A DNA stretch of 64,000 nucleotides from Novosphingobium taihuense (GCF_007830315.1 NZ_VLKJ01000005.1:1-64000); one strand, 5' to 3'. Positions 43,108 to 51,701 are shown, counted from the first letter of the stretch. Made by a program: numbers and translations. Notes: generated by a model from the letters alone, not told the origin.

Positions 43108-44534
43108 GCGAACAGGCCCTCCGGCGCTTCGAGCAGGCCCTTCAAAGTCTGCAGGAACTGTGCGCCCGCCGCACCGTCGATGGCGCGATGGTCGACCGAC
43201 ATCGTAAGGCCGATACGGCTTTCGAAAGCGATGTCGCCGTTGGCCGTTTCCACTGCCACGCAGTTCACCCCGCCCACGGCAAGGATTGCGCCCTGCGGCG
43301 GATTGATGATTGCATCGAACTCCTCGATCCCGAACATGCCGAGGTTGGAGACCGAGAAGGTGCCGCCGTCCATGTCCTCATACCCCAGCTTGCCGGCTTG
43401 GGCCTTGTCGATCAGCGCGCGTGTGGTCGCCGCGATATGGGCGATGTGCATCCGGTCTGCCTGGCGGACGATTGGCGTGACAAGGCCCTTGGGGCTGGCC
43501 ACGGCAATGGCAACATCTGCGTGCGGGAAGGAATGCACGCTGTCACCATGGACCTGCACGTTGACATCAGGATGACTGACCAGCGCCAGTGCCACGGCCT
43601 TGACGATGTAGTCGTTGATTGAGGCTTTCGTGCCGAGCACAAGGTTTGCCGTCTTGCGCAAGTCCATCAACGCATCGACCGAGGCGGAAACCCGCAGGTA
43701 GAAGTGCGGGATGGTCTGCTTGGCTTCGGTCAGGCGACGGGCGACGACCTTGCGCACCTTGTCGAAAGGCAGGACGCTGGGCTGGTTGGCAACCAGTTCG
43801 AACGGCGCGCCAAAGACCGGGGTTGTGGCAGTCGTCGGCTTGACCAGCGCCAGCACGTCAGCCTTGGAGATGCGTCCGCGTGCGCCCGTTCCCTTGATAC
43901 CCGCCAGCGCAATGCCGTGCTGTGCGGCGATGCGGCGGGCGAGGGGGGAAGCGAAGGCTTCGGGCGTGTCCTCCACCAGTCGCGCGCTGCCCTTGAAAGA
44001 CACGGCACGTTCGGGGCGCAGGGCCTGGACCACGTCCTGATACGTGATGCGCCCGTTGCGGCCCGAACCCTCGATGGGTTCGATGTCCACGCCTTCGGCT
44101 TCGGCCAGCTTCAGGGCTTCGGGGCTGATCGCACGGTTGGTAACGATCTTCTGCGGAGTCCGTGCCTGGGCAGGCGCGGCAGGTGCCGGTGTGGGAGCAG
44201 GCGAAGAACCGCCGCCTTTGGCCGCGACCGATGTCTCGGCGGGCTTGAACCCGGCAATGAAGGCGTCGATCTCGTCATCGGGTGTGCCCGGATCGGCAAA
44301 GACCGCCAGCAGCGCGCCCACCGGGTGCGCCTCGTCGCTGGCAGGCGTCAGCAGGCGCCCCAGCACCGCATCGTATTCGGCTTCGACTTCGTTGGTGATC
44401 TTGGCGGTTTCGATCAGGCACAGGACCTGGCCCTTGGAAAAGGCATCCCCTTCCTTGACCATCCATTCGGCGATCGTGCCCTCGGTCATCTCGATGCCCC
44501 ATTTGGGCATGCAGAACGGGCGTATATTGGCCAT
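43104..44534 (-). CDS. Dihydrolipoamide acyltransferase (E2) with two apparent E3-binding domains
   Basis: A 476-residue E2. It has one lipoyl domain at residues 1-80 (site E-T-A-K-I, Lys 45, where Asp or Glu usually precedes Lys), a Pro/Ala linker, a peripheral-subunit-binding domain at about 131-172 (R-A-I-S-P-E-A-L-K-L-A and G-S-G-R-N-G-R-I), a second at about 193-233 (S-P-L-A-R-R-I-A-A-Q-H-G and G-T-G-A-R-G-R-I), and the catalytic domain ending with D-H-R-A-I-D-G, whose His and Asp are the acyltransfer residues. Two binding domains in one E2 are unusual. It belongs with the E1 genes just upstream. Confidence 0.9.
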   Translation of the reverse strand: MANIRPFCMPKWGIEMTEGTIAEWMVKEGDAFSKGQVLCLIETAKITNEVEAEYDAVLGRLLTPASDEAHPVGALLAVFADPGTPDDEIDAFIAGFKPAETSVAAKGGGSSPAPTPAPAAPAQARTPQKIVTNRAISPEALKLAEAEGVDIEPIEGSGRNGRITYQDVVQALRPERAVSFKGSARLVEDTPEAFASPLARRIAAQHGIALAGIKGTGARGRISKADVLALVKPTTATTPVFGAPFELVANQPSVLPFDKVRKVVARRLTEAKQTIPHFYLRVSASVDALMDLRKTANLVLGTKASINDYIVKAVALALVSHPDVNVQVHGDSVHSFPHADVAIAVASPKGLVTPIVRQADRMHIAHIAATTRALIDKAQAGKLGYEDMDGGTFSVSNLGMFGIEEFDAIINPPQGAILAVGGVNCVAVETANGDIAFESRIGLTMSVDHRAIDGAAGAQFLQTLKGLLEAPEGLFA

Positions 44535-44545
44535 GTCGCGGCTCC

Positions 44546-45559
44546 TCAGCGGTAGCCCAGAACCTTGCGCACCGCCGCTTCGATCTTGTCGACCGAGGGG
44601 AGGTAAGCAGATTCCAGCTCGCGCGCGAACGGGATGGGAGTGTGCGGCGGGTTCACCGACAGCGGCGGGGCCTTCAGGCTGGCGAAGGCCTTTTCAGCCA
44701 CCAGCGCGCAAATGTCTGCACCCAGGCTGCAGCGCGGCGGCGCTTCGTCGACCACGACCAGACGCCCGGTCACTTCGACGGAGTCGAGGATCGCTTCCTC
44801 GTCCAGCGGGCTGGTGGTGCGCAGGTCGATCACGTCACAGCCGATGCCTTCGGCGGCAAGCTTGTCGGCCACGGCCTCGCAGAAGCCGAGCAGAAGCCCG
44901 GTCGAGACGATGGTCACGTCCTGCCCGGCGCGCGAAAGGCGGGCGTGCCCGAACGGGATCATGAAGTCCGGATCGTCAGGCACTTCGCCCGAGACGCCAT
45001 AGAGCGCCTTGTGCTCGAGGAAGATCACCGGATCGTCGTCGCGGATTGCGGTGCGCAACAGGCCTTTTACGTCGGCGGGCGTGGTCGGCATCACCACCTT
45101 GAGGCCGGGCATCCCGGTGAGGATCTGGTGGACGGCCTGGCTGTGCTGGGCTGCGGCATTGTAGCCCGCGCCGTACGCCATGCGGATCACCGCCGGGCAC
45201 TTGGTCTTGCCGCCGAACATGTAGCGGAACTTGGCCAGCTGGTTCCAGATCTGGTCGAGCGAGACGCCGATGAAGTCTGCAAACATCAGCTCGGCAATCG
45301 GGCGCTTGCCCGACAGTGCGAGCCCTGCCGCCGCGCCCATGATCGCGCTTTCCGAGATCGGCGTGTCGATCACGCGGTCCGCACCGAACTTTCCGAACAG
45401 TCCGGTCGAGGTTGACCAGATTCCACCGATGGCTTCGGGGCCACCGGGCGTACCCATGCCGCCGACAATATCTTCACCCAGGCAGACGACGTTCTCGTCG
45501 CGCTCCATTTCCTCTGCGATCGTCGAGACGACGGCGTCGCGGTACATCATTTTTGCCAT
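44546..45559 (-). CDS. 2-oxoacid dehydrogenase E1 beta subunit (cluster 2)
   Basis: A 337-residue transketolase-like beta subunit with L-G-E-D-I-V, I-D-T-P-I-S-E-S-A-I-M-G-A and the C-terminal V-V-D-E-A-P-P segment. It is a paralog of the cluster 1 subunit and resembles acetoin-dehydrogenase-type subunits. It lies between E1 alpha (16 nt) and E2 (11 nt), so this cluster has a complete E1-E2 set. Dihydrolipoamide dehydrogenase is not in the window and must come from elsewhere. Confidence 0.88.
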   Translation of the reverse strand: MAKMMYRDAVVSTIAEEMERDENVVCLGEDIVGGMGTPGGPEAIGGIWSTSTGLFGKFGADRVIDTPISESAIMGAAAGLALSGKRPIAELMFADFIGVSLDQIWNQLAKFRYMFGGKTKCPAVIRMAYGAGYNAAAQHSQAVHQILTGMPGLKVVMPTTPADVKGLLRTAIRDDDPVIFLEHKALYGVSGEVPDDPDFMIPFGHARLSRAGQDVTIVSTGLLLGFCEAVADKLAAEGIGCDVIDLRTTSPLDEEAILDSVEVTGRLVVVDEAPPRCSLGADICALVAEKAFASLKAPPLSVNPPHTPIPFARELESAYLPSVDKIEAAVRKVLGYR

Positions 45560-45575
45560 TTGTCCGCTCCCCGGC

Positions 45576-46550
45576 TCAGTACGAGATATAGACGTCGGTC
45601 AGGACGTCTTCGGCGGTGGGCCGGTCAGCAGCCTTGGCCTGGCGCACGGACTCCTCGATCACTTCGAGTACTTCGGCGTCCAAGGCATCGAGATCGGCGT
45701 GTTCGAGCAGGCCCGCATCGGTGACCGACTTGCGGAAGTTCTTGAGGCAATCGCGCATCTCGCGGATGCGATCCAGTTCACCCGGACCGCGATAGCGCTG
45801 CGGGTCGCCCTCGAAGTGGCCGAAGAAGCGTTCGGTGTCGAACTCGACCGCTGCCGGGCCATTGCCGGGGACGCGCACGTAATCGAGCACTTCGCGCATG
45901 GTTTCGTAAACCGAGAAGAAGTCGGTCCCGTCCCCGCGCCACACCTTCATGCCGAAGGCTTCGGCGCGGCTGGCGATGTCCTTGTTGGTGCCCACCGCAT
46001 ATTCGAAGCCGGTGTGTTCGGAATAGTGGTTGTTCTCGAACACGAAGATCGTCGCGGCCTTGGTCACCACGGCCATGTTCATCGCTTCGAACGTGGTGCC
46101 CTGGTTGCAGGCACCGTCGCCCGAGAAGGTGATGGCGACCTTGCCCTTGCCGTCGATCTTGGCAGCGATGCCTGCGCCCACCGCGATAGGCGCGCCTGCA
46201 CCGACGATGCCATTGGCGCCGAGCATGCCCTTGTCGACATCGGCGATGTGCATCGATCCGCCTTTGCCCTTGCACAGGCCTTCACGGCTGCCCCAGATCT
46301 CCTTCATCATCCCGTTTACGTCACAGCCCTTGGCAAGGCAGTGGCCGTGGCCGCGATGAGTCGAGACGATCTTGTCGTCTACCGAAAGGTGTTCACACAC
46401 GCCCACCGCCACGGCTTCCTGTCCGCAATAAAGGTGGGTAAACCCGGCGATTTCGCCAGTCTGGATATCGACGTGAAGGCGTTCCTCGAATTCGCGGATC
46501 ACCTTCATCTGGCGATAGGCGCGCAATAGCGCCTCACGGCTCAGCTGCAT
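45576..46550 (-). CDS. 2-oxoacid dehydrogenase E1 alpha subunit (cluster 2)
   Basis: A 324-residue thiamine-diphosphate subunit with F-S-G-D-G-A-C-N-Q-G and a closing N-N, the cofactor motif, plus H-R-G-H-G-H-C-L-A-K-G. It is of the acetoin/pyruvate type. The upstream ACAD ends 12 nt before its start. Location behind an ACAD, thiolase-like protein and OB-fold protein suggests the oxoacid substrate or product is tied to the same degradation pathway. Confidence 0.88.
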   Translation of the reverse strand: MQLSREALLRAYRQMKVIREFEERLHVDIQTGEIAGFTHLYCGQEAVAVGVCEHLSVDDKIVSTHRGHGHCLAKGCDVNGMMKEIWGSREGLCKGKGGSMHIADVDKGMLGANGIVGAGAPIAVGAGIAAKIDGKGKVAITFSGDGACNQGTTFEAMNMAVVTKAATIFVFENNHYSEHTGFEYAVGTNKDIASRAEAFGMKVWRGDGTDFFSVYETMREVLDYVRVPGNGPAAVEFDTERFFGHFEGDPQRYRGPGELDRIREMRDCLKNFRKSVTDAGLLEHADLDALDAEVLEVIEESVRQAKAADRPTAEDVLTDVYISY

Positions 46551-46562
46551 CCTTTTCTTCCC

Positions 46563-47777
46563 TTAAAGTCCGAGCACAGTGCGGGCGATGATGCCCGCCT
46601 GCACTTCGTTGGTTCCGCCGAAAATGGTCCAGGCACGGCTGTTGAGATAGCGTGCCGAGGCGACTTGCGCGCCCTTGGAGTGGATGGGGGCAGGCGCATT
46701 GTCGCCATAGAGCGGCCGCGCGAAATCGAGCTGAAGCCCTGCGGGCCCGTAAAGGTCGACGGCCAGCAGATCGACATCCTGCCGCAGGTTGGATGCGAGC
46801 AGCTTGCACAGTGAGGTCTGCGGCCCGGGCGCGCGGCCCTTGGCGATTTCCGAGAGGATCTTCAGCTCGATCATCTCAAGGCTCTGGATACCGAGCCGCA
46901 CCTTGGCGACGCGGCGCTTCCAATCCTTGTCGTCCGCCAATTTGCCGCCAGCGCCGTCTGGCTCGTCACGCGCAGCCTGTTCGATCTGGGCGAGATCATA
47001 TTCCAGCTTGGGCGAATGGCACGATCCGCCACGCTCGTTCTCGAGCAGGAATTTGGCGAGTTTCCAGCCATCGCCTTCCTCGGCTACGCGGTCCTCGACC
47101 GGAACGATGGCGTCTTCGAGGAACACCTGGTTGACCTCGTGGTCCCCCGCCAGCGTCAGCAGCGGGCGCACCGAAACGCCGGGCTGGTTCATGTCGACCA
47201 GCAGGAACGAGATGCCCGCCTGCTTCTTCACATTGGCATCGGTGCGCACGAGCGCGAACATCTTGTTCGCCCAGTGCGCGTGCGTGGTCCAGATCTTGGA
47301 GCCGTTCAGCTTGTAGTGCGTGCCGTCTTCCGAAAGCGTGGCACGGCATTGCAGGCTGGCTAGGTCCGATCCCGAGCCGGGCTCGGAGAAGCCTTGGCAC
47401 CAGTAGTCCTCGCCGGAGAGGATCTTGGGCAGGTACTTGGCCTTCTGCGCAGGCGTCCCGAAGGTGTAGATGACCGGCGCGACCAGCTTGAGACCGAGCA
47501 CGGTGAGGTTGGGTGCTCCTGCCAGCGCGCATTCCTTTTCGAAGATGTAGCGCTGCGTCGGCGTCCAGCCGGTGCCGCCAACCTCCTTCGGCCATTGATA
47601 GGCGAGCCAGCCTTTCGCGTTCAGCACAGCGTTCCAGCGCTGGCCGATGTCCGGCTCGACAAACACGGTGGGCGAGGCGGCAGCGCCGTCCTTCACCTCG
47701 GCCGGCAGGTTCTCGGCCAGAAACGCGCGAACCTCGTCGCGGAAGGCCAGTTCTTCAGGGGAAAGATCGATATCCAT
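46563..47777 (-). CDS. Acyl-CoA dehydrogenase
   Basis: A 404-residue ACAD with full family features: W-P-K-E-V-G-G-T-G-W, C-Q-G-F-S-E-P-G-S-G-S-D-L-A-S and L-N-G-S-K-I-W-T-T, ending R-T-V-L-G-L. Motifs resemble those ACADs that act on bulky or branched CoA esters in actinobacterial and sphingomonad steroid or terpenoid clusters. It is 5 nt downstream of the thiolase-like gene in the same operon. Confidence 0.88.
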   Translation of the reverse strand: MDIDLSPEELAFRDEVRAFLAENLPAEVKDGAAASPTVFVEPDIGQRWNAVLNAKGWLAYQWPKEVGGTGWTPTQRYIFEKECALAGAPNLTVLGLKLVAPVIYTFGTPAQKAKYLPKILSGEDYWCQGFSEPGSGSDLASLQCRATLSEDGTHYKLNGSKIWTTHAHWANKMFALVRTDANVKKQAGISFLLVDMNQPGVSVRPLLTLAGDHEVNQVFLEDAIVPVEDRVAEEGDGWKLAKFLLENERGGSCHSPKLEYDLAQIEQAARDEPDGAGGKLADDKDWKRRVAKVRLGIQSLEMIELKILSEIAKGRAPGPQTSLCKLLASNLRQDVDLLAVDLYGPAGLQLDFARPLYGDNAPAPIHSKGAQVASARYLNSRAWTIFGGTNEVQAGIIARTVLGL

Positions 47778-47782
47778 GTGTG

Positions 47783-48934
47783 TCAGCGCTCAAGGATTGT
47801 TACGGCAGAGACGCCGGGGGCGCCATAGACATGGCTGTAAGCGGTCTTGGGATTGCCGAGGACTTGCCGTCCGCCACCATCCCCGCGCAATTGCACGACG
47901 TTTTCGTAGACCTGTCGCAGGCCAGATGCACCGATCGGTTCGCCGCAGGCAAGGCAGCCGCCATCGGTGTTGACCGGCAATGGGCCTCGGATTTCGGTAC
48001 GTCCGTCGGCTAGCCAGGCTTCCTGCTCGCCATCCTTGCAAAAGCCATTTTCGGCCATGTGCATGATTTCGGCGCCGCATTCGGTGTCCTGCAACTGGGC
48101 GAGCGCGATGTCCTCAGGCCCGATCCCGGCCATGCGGAAAGCGTCTGCGCTGGCGATCTGCGTGGCCGTGGCCTTGCCGCCGCCGATGTCGATGGAAGGC
48201 GCGAACACCTCGAACGACTTGGGCGGGCGGGTGCGCATGGTCGCAGCCTTCAGACGAACCAGCGGCTTGCCCAATTCGCGCGCCTTCTTCTCGCTGGCGA
48301 GGATCAGCGCGACGCCGCCCTCTGCCGGGGAGCAGAACATGTACTTGGTATAAGGGTCCGAAACCAGCGGCGCTTCGAGGATCGTCTCGATGTCCACCGG
48401 CTCGCGCCGCCAGGCGTGCGGGGCGTGCACGGCATTGCGGAACGCCTTGTTGGCCACGCGCGCAAGGCTCGTCTGGCTGATGCCGTGTTCGTGCATGTAG
48501 CGCATGATCTTCGCCGCGAAGAACTGCGTGGTGATCATGTAGCCCGCATCGCCATACCATTCTGGGAGGTTGTATTCCGATGGCAGGGCGTTGAACGCGC
48601 CGCGCGGATGCTTATCGAAGCCCACGGCAAGGCCGATGTCGAACTCGCCAGATTTGATCGCCATCTGCGCCGAGAAAAGCGCCGAGCCACCCGCCGCGCA
48701 TCCATTGCGCACGTTGATGAACTGCACGCCGGTCAGGCCCAAGCGCTCGACCATGGTATCGGGATTGCCCGCTGCGTCCGAGCTGCCATAGGCAAACTGG
48801 ACTTGCGGCCAGTCGATTCCGGCATCGGCCAGCGCTTCGCGCACGGCGAACACGCCTTGTTCCAGGCCCGAAAGGCCATCGGTGCGCCCGAACGGGTGGA
48901 TGCCCACGCCGACGATGCAGACATCACCGCTCAT
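47783..48934 (-). CDS. Thiolase-like lipid-transfer-type protein (Ltp-like)
   Basis: A 383-residue thiolase-fold protein of the SCP-x/Ltp branch. The nucleophile Cys is present at N-G-C-A-A-G-G-S (Cys 79), but the H-P-x-G motif that gives classical thiolases their His reads G-E-P-I-G-A-S-G (Glu 332). It lies in an operon directly behind a DUF35 OB-fold protein (4-nt overlap), a pairing known from Ltp2/ChsH2, which act as retro-aldolases in steroid side-chain degradation. An aldolase or condensing role is therefore as likely as thiolysis. Confidence 0.8.
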   Translation of the reverse strand: MSGDVCIVGVGIHPFGRTDGLSGLEQGVFAVREALADAGIDWPQVQFAYGSSDAAGNPDTMVERLGLTGVQFINVRNGCAAGGSALFSAQMAIKSGEFDIGLAVGFDKHPRGAFNALPSEYNLPEWYGDAGYMITTQFFAAKIMRYMHEHGISQTSLARVANKAFRNAVHAPHAWRREPVDIETILEAPLVSDPYTKYMFCSPAEGGVALILASEKKARELGKPLVRLKAATMRTRPPKSFEVFAPSIDIGGGKATATQIASADAFRMAGIGPEDIALAQLQDTECGAEIMHMAENGFCKDGEQEAWLADGRTEIRGPLPVNTDGGCLACGEPIGASGLRQVYENVVQLRGDGGGRQVLGNPKTAYSHVYGAPGVSAVTILER

Positions 48935-49326
48935 GCGGCGCCTCCAACAGGACGAAATGCTGGGATCAGCACGGTGTCGGCCGCATCGGGATCGAGCGGG
49001 ATCATGGTAAGCTCAAGCGGCATGCCGATGCGGATGTCCTCGAAGGCAATGTCAGTCAGGCGCGATTCCACGATCACTTCGCCCGGCAGTTCGACATAGG
49101 CGACGGCCCACGGGCGGAACGCCTCGGGCCCCTTGTAGGGTGGCGACTTCGGACGGTAGCGCTGGATGGTGTAGGACCACAGCGTGCCGGTGCGCGAAAG
49201 GGCAACCTGCTCGAACCTCTCACCGGGAGGGCACGGGAAAACGACGCGCCCGGTATCCCGCTCGCGCCCGCCGATCAGGTGCGGTGGGTTGTCCTCGGTA
49301 ATGAGCCCTTCGGCGATAACGTGCAT
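48931..49326 (-). CDS. DUF35/OB-fold acyl-CoA-associated protein, zinc ribbon absent
   Basis: A 131-residue protein. The OB-fold core is present (G-T-L-W-S-Y-T-I, then P-W-A-V-A-Y-V-E-L, then I-G-M-P-L-E-L). The family usually starts with a four-cysteine rubredoxin-like zinc ribbon; here only one Cys (in F-P-C-P-P-G-E) remains. DUF35 proteins partner with thiolase-like proteins and bind the CoA ligand. Its stop overlaps the thiolase-like start, so they are coupled. It opens the operon that runs to the VOC gene. Confidence 0.8.
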   Translation of the reverse strand: MHVIAEGLITEDNPPHLIGGRERDTGRVVFPCPPGERFEQVALSRTGTLWSYTIQRYRPKSPPYKGPEAFRPWAVAYVELPGEVIVESRLTDIAFEDIRIGMPLELTMIPLDPDAADTVLIPAFRPVGGAA

Positions 49327-49422
49327 TCCACTCCCGTCCGTGCAATTCCGGCCCGCCTAAATCCGATCGGCGCGATTCCGGTTTCCTGCACTAGACCCGC
49401 AGCAGCGTCGTTTGCCGACTCT

Positions 49423-49490
49423 GCAAAACGCTAGGGTGGGCAAAACGCTAGGGTGGGCAAAACGCTAGGGTGGGCAAAACGCTAGGGTGG
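49423..49490. repeat. Four perfect tandem copies of a 17-bp unit
   Basis: GCAAAACGCTAGGGTGG occurs four times without a mismatch at 49423-49439, 49440-49456, 49457-49473 and 49474-49490. The array lies 97-164 nt upstream of the DUF35 start and 19 nt beyond the photolyase-like stop, in a 183-bp intergenic gap. A partial inverted arm (CGTTTGC) sits just before the first copy. It may be a binding array or a variable-number repeat. Confidence 0.95.
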
Positions 49491-49509
49491 TGAAATGAAC
49501 AGCTCGGGA

Positions 49510-50661
49510 TCAGGCCAGTGCCAGATCCTCAAGAAAGAGCGGAATTCGGGATTTTAGATTGAAGAAGCTCTTGCCGCAGTGATGCCAGCACAGCCGGTCC
49601 CAATTCCGCTGATGTTCGGCAAGGCTTATTCCCCTCCGCTCGAGCGCGGTGCCCAGGTCCTCGAGCGCTGAAGCGACATGCCCGATGGGCGCAAAGCCCG
49701 TGACGACCTGACTGCAGCCATGCTGCTTTGCCAGCGTAGCAACGTCGCCGCTGCCAACCGGGCATTGCCAATGTGCTGCCGCCCGCGATGCGGCATCGCC
49801 CAGCGCGGTCTGGTCCCAGGGATTTCGCGCCATGTCGGCCGCCACGATGACGATCCGCACGTCCAACGTTGGCAGCACGGTTTCGAGCGAGCAGTCCTCC
49901 GGTGTGATCAGCACTAGAGTCGGCAATGCCGGATCGATGGCCTTGGGCTCTCGCATAAGCTCTTGTGGCGGCAGTGGCCGGTCATACGGCACCTGCGCTG
50001 TCTGTGCCAGACCTTGAGGCCGGAACTTCCCCCCGGTCATCGCGGCGATGCGGTCTGCATCGGCAAGGTAGGTCTTGTCGGCCGTGTGCAGCCCCGCCAC
50101 CCAGCGCCAGCTTAGCGTGTTGGAAGCTGGGTCTGCGTCCACCAGCTTGTCCTCGAACCACTGCGCGCCGAATTGCCACGGCAGATCCAGCGTGAACACC
50201 CAGATCGAGGCAACCTGCATCCGTGCCCAGTTGTGAAGGTAACCCGTTTCGGCCAGTTCCTGCGCCCAGTGGTCGAAAGCGTCGATCCCCGTGCGCCCGG
50301 CGATTGCCTCGGCCATAGCCTCGGTAACGGCAGTGCCGGGTCGCATGGCCGTACAGTCGGCAAGGTAGTTTCGCCACACGCCTGGCCGCTGTTCGAGCCA
50401 GCCCTTCCAGTAGGTGCGCCAGAACACCTCGTCGATGAACTTGGTGCAACTTTCGATCCGGTGGGCACTAAGCACTGCGCGCACGACTTCATCCTCGCCG
50501 ATCAGGCGGCGACGCAAGGCGGCGGAAAGGCGCGAGACATTGTCGTGCTGCCCGTTCGGGTCGACCAGATTGCGCTGCGTGCCATAAGCACTGCCAGCCT
50601 TGGGCAGGAACCGGGTCAGCCGCTTGAGCGCGGCAACACGCGTGAGGGGAAAGTCGTCCAT
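49510..50661 (-). CDS. Photolyase/cryptochrome-like flavoprotein with apparently permuted domain order
   Basis: A 383-residue protein. Residues about 40-215 match the FAD-binding helical domain of photolyases: S-R-L-S-A near 43, W-R-T-Y-W-K-G near 81, and D-A-D-P-A-S-N then W-R-W-V-A-G near 175-190. Instead of an N-terminal alpha/beta antenna domain, the protein starts with the linker region, and an alpha/beta region at about 245-383 follows with V-T-G-F-A-P-I-G-H and L-E-R-R-G-I-S-L, which resembles that antenna domain. It may bind FAD and act in blue-light sensing or DNA repair; activity is not shown. The start ATG is at 50661. Confidence 0.7.
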   Translation of the reverse strand: MDDFPLTRVAALKRLTRFLPKAGSAYGTQRNLVDPNGQHDNVSRLSAALRRRLIGEDEVVRAVLSAHRIESCTKFIDEVFWRTYWKGWLEQRPGVWRNYLADCTAMRPGTAVTEAMAEAIAGRTGIDAFDHWAQELAETGYLHNWARMQVASIWVFTLDLPWQFGAQWFEDKLVDADPASNTLSWRWVAGLHTADKTYLADADRIAAMTGGKFRPQGLAQTAQVPYDRPLPPQELMREPKAIDPALPTLVLITPEDCSLETVLPTLDVRIVIVAADMARNPWDQTALGDAASRAAAHWQCPVGSGDVATLAKQHGCSQVVTGFAPIGHVASALEDLGTALERRGISLAEHQRNWDRLCWHHCGKSFFNLKSRIPLFLEDLALA

Positions 50662-50770
50662 TGCTTACGCTTAGCCCTGCGCCGGGGCCGACACAACGCG
50701 GCTAAACGGGCCTGTTGCGGTGCCATGGCAACAGGGCAAAAGCGCACGTCAGGTCAAGGAGTCCGCCCAC

Positions 50771-51220
50771 ATGCCAAGTTCGCCCCTCCCGCGCGCCGTC
50801 ACCGTGCTCGGCCTTGCCGGCTGGTTGCCACAGGCACTTTGTATCTGGGCCGTGCTCGACAGGGGACCGTACCAGTGGACCGCCAAGGCAGCGGGCTGCT
50901 TCTATGCCGCGCTGATCCTGTCGTTCCTTGGCGGACTGTGGTGGATGGCCGGTCTGCTGGGCGGCGTCCGCAAATCCGGGCTCTACGTCGTCTCGGTCCT
51001 GCCGAGCTTGGCCGCATGGGCTGCGCTCCTGCCGTGGAGCGAGGGCTGGCATTGGCCGGGGCCATCGCTGGTGGCGCTCGGCCTGCTGCTGCTGGCGAGC
51101 CCCTTGGTAGACCGCAAGCTTTCCGGCGATGTCACCCTGCCCGCAGGCTGGCTGCGCCTGCGCGTTTGGATGGCGAGCGGGCTCGGGTCCCTGACTCTGG
51201 TGCTGGCAGCGATTGGTTGA
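50771..51220 (+). CDS. DUF3429-family membrane protein
   Basis: A 149-residue integral membrane protein with four hydrophobic segments (about 9-27, 38-58, 64-80, 88-104) and a C-terminal hydrophobic stretch. A-A-L-I-L-S-F-L-G-G-L-W-W is the conserved DUF3429 motif. AAGGAG is well placed before the ATG at 50771; an upstream in-frame ATG lacks a site. It is divergent from the photolyase-like gene. Function is unknown. Similar genes often neighbour photolyases in proteobacteria, which suggests a shared regulon. Confidence 0.75.
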   Translation: MPSSPLPRAVTVLGLAGWLPQALCIWAVLDRGPYQWTAKAAGCFYAALILSFLGGLWWMAGLLGGVRKSGLYVVSVLPSLAAWAALLPWSEGWHWPGPSLVALGLLLLASPLVDRKLSGDVTLPAGWLRLRVWMASGLGSLTLVLAAIG

Positions 51221-51350
51221 TAGTCGCAACAGAGTTTCGCTGCGTGCAACGCTCGCGAAGACCGCCGATGGCAGGCAAAGGCTCTGCGCGATAACTCTCC
51301 TGTAACGCGAAGACGGCCGCGAAGGCCGCATCGCCAACCGGAGGGGACAT

Positions 51351-51701
51351 ATGCCGGAAACCGATTCGACCGGGCTGTTGCGCGGCCTTCTTGCAAGCGG
51401 AGCAGTGGCGGCAATGGCGCTCGCCGCGCCTGCCATCGCGGGGCAGAAGCTGGGCGAACCGCAAAGCATCCGCGCGCCGGAGGTCATCTACGCCAAGACC
51501 TGCGGCTATTGCCACGGGCGCAATGTCGGCCCGATCATCCTCGGGCGCGGCCTGCCCGCTGAGAGCGTCAAGTACATCGTCCGCCATGGCCAGAACGGCA
51601 TGCCAGCCTTCCGCCCGACCGAGGTGAAGCCGGAGGAACTCGAAGCCCTCGCCGCATGGGTCGAGAAAAGCGATGCGCGCAAGGGGGAGCACGGACAATG
51701 A
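51351..51701 (+). CDS. Periplasmic c-type cytochrome, partner of the VAO-type flavoprotein
   Basis: A 116-residue protein: Ala-rich signal sequence with cleavage near A-I-A-G (residue 31), one haem site C-G-Y-C-H (Cys 51, Cys 54, His 55) and likely axial Met 84 in N-G-M-P-A-F. GGAGG is well placed before the ATG. Its stop overlaps the flavoprotein ATG (ATGA). Such pairs are the cytochrome and flavin subunits of 4-cresol dehydrogenase/eugenol hydroxylase, where the cytochrome takes electrons from FAD in the periplasm. Confidence 0.88.
   Translation: MPETDSTGLLRGLLASGAVAAMALAAPAIAGQKLGEPQSIRAPEVIYAKTCGYCHGRNVGPIILGRGLPAESVKYIVRHGQNGMPAFRPTEVKPEELEALAAWVEKSDARKGEHGQ

Noticed and set aside
49423..49490. 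Possible CRISPR or replication iterons
   Set aside because: The 17-bp units are directly abutting with no spacers, no cas or rep genes are near, and only four copies exist.
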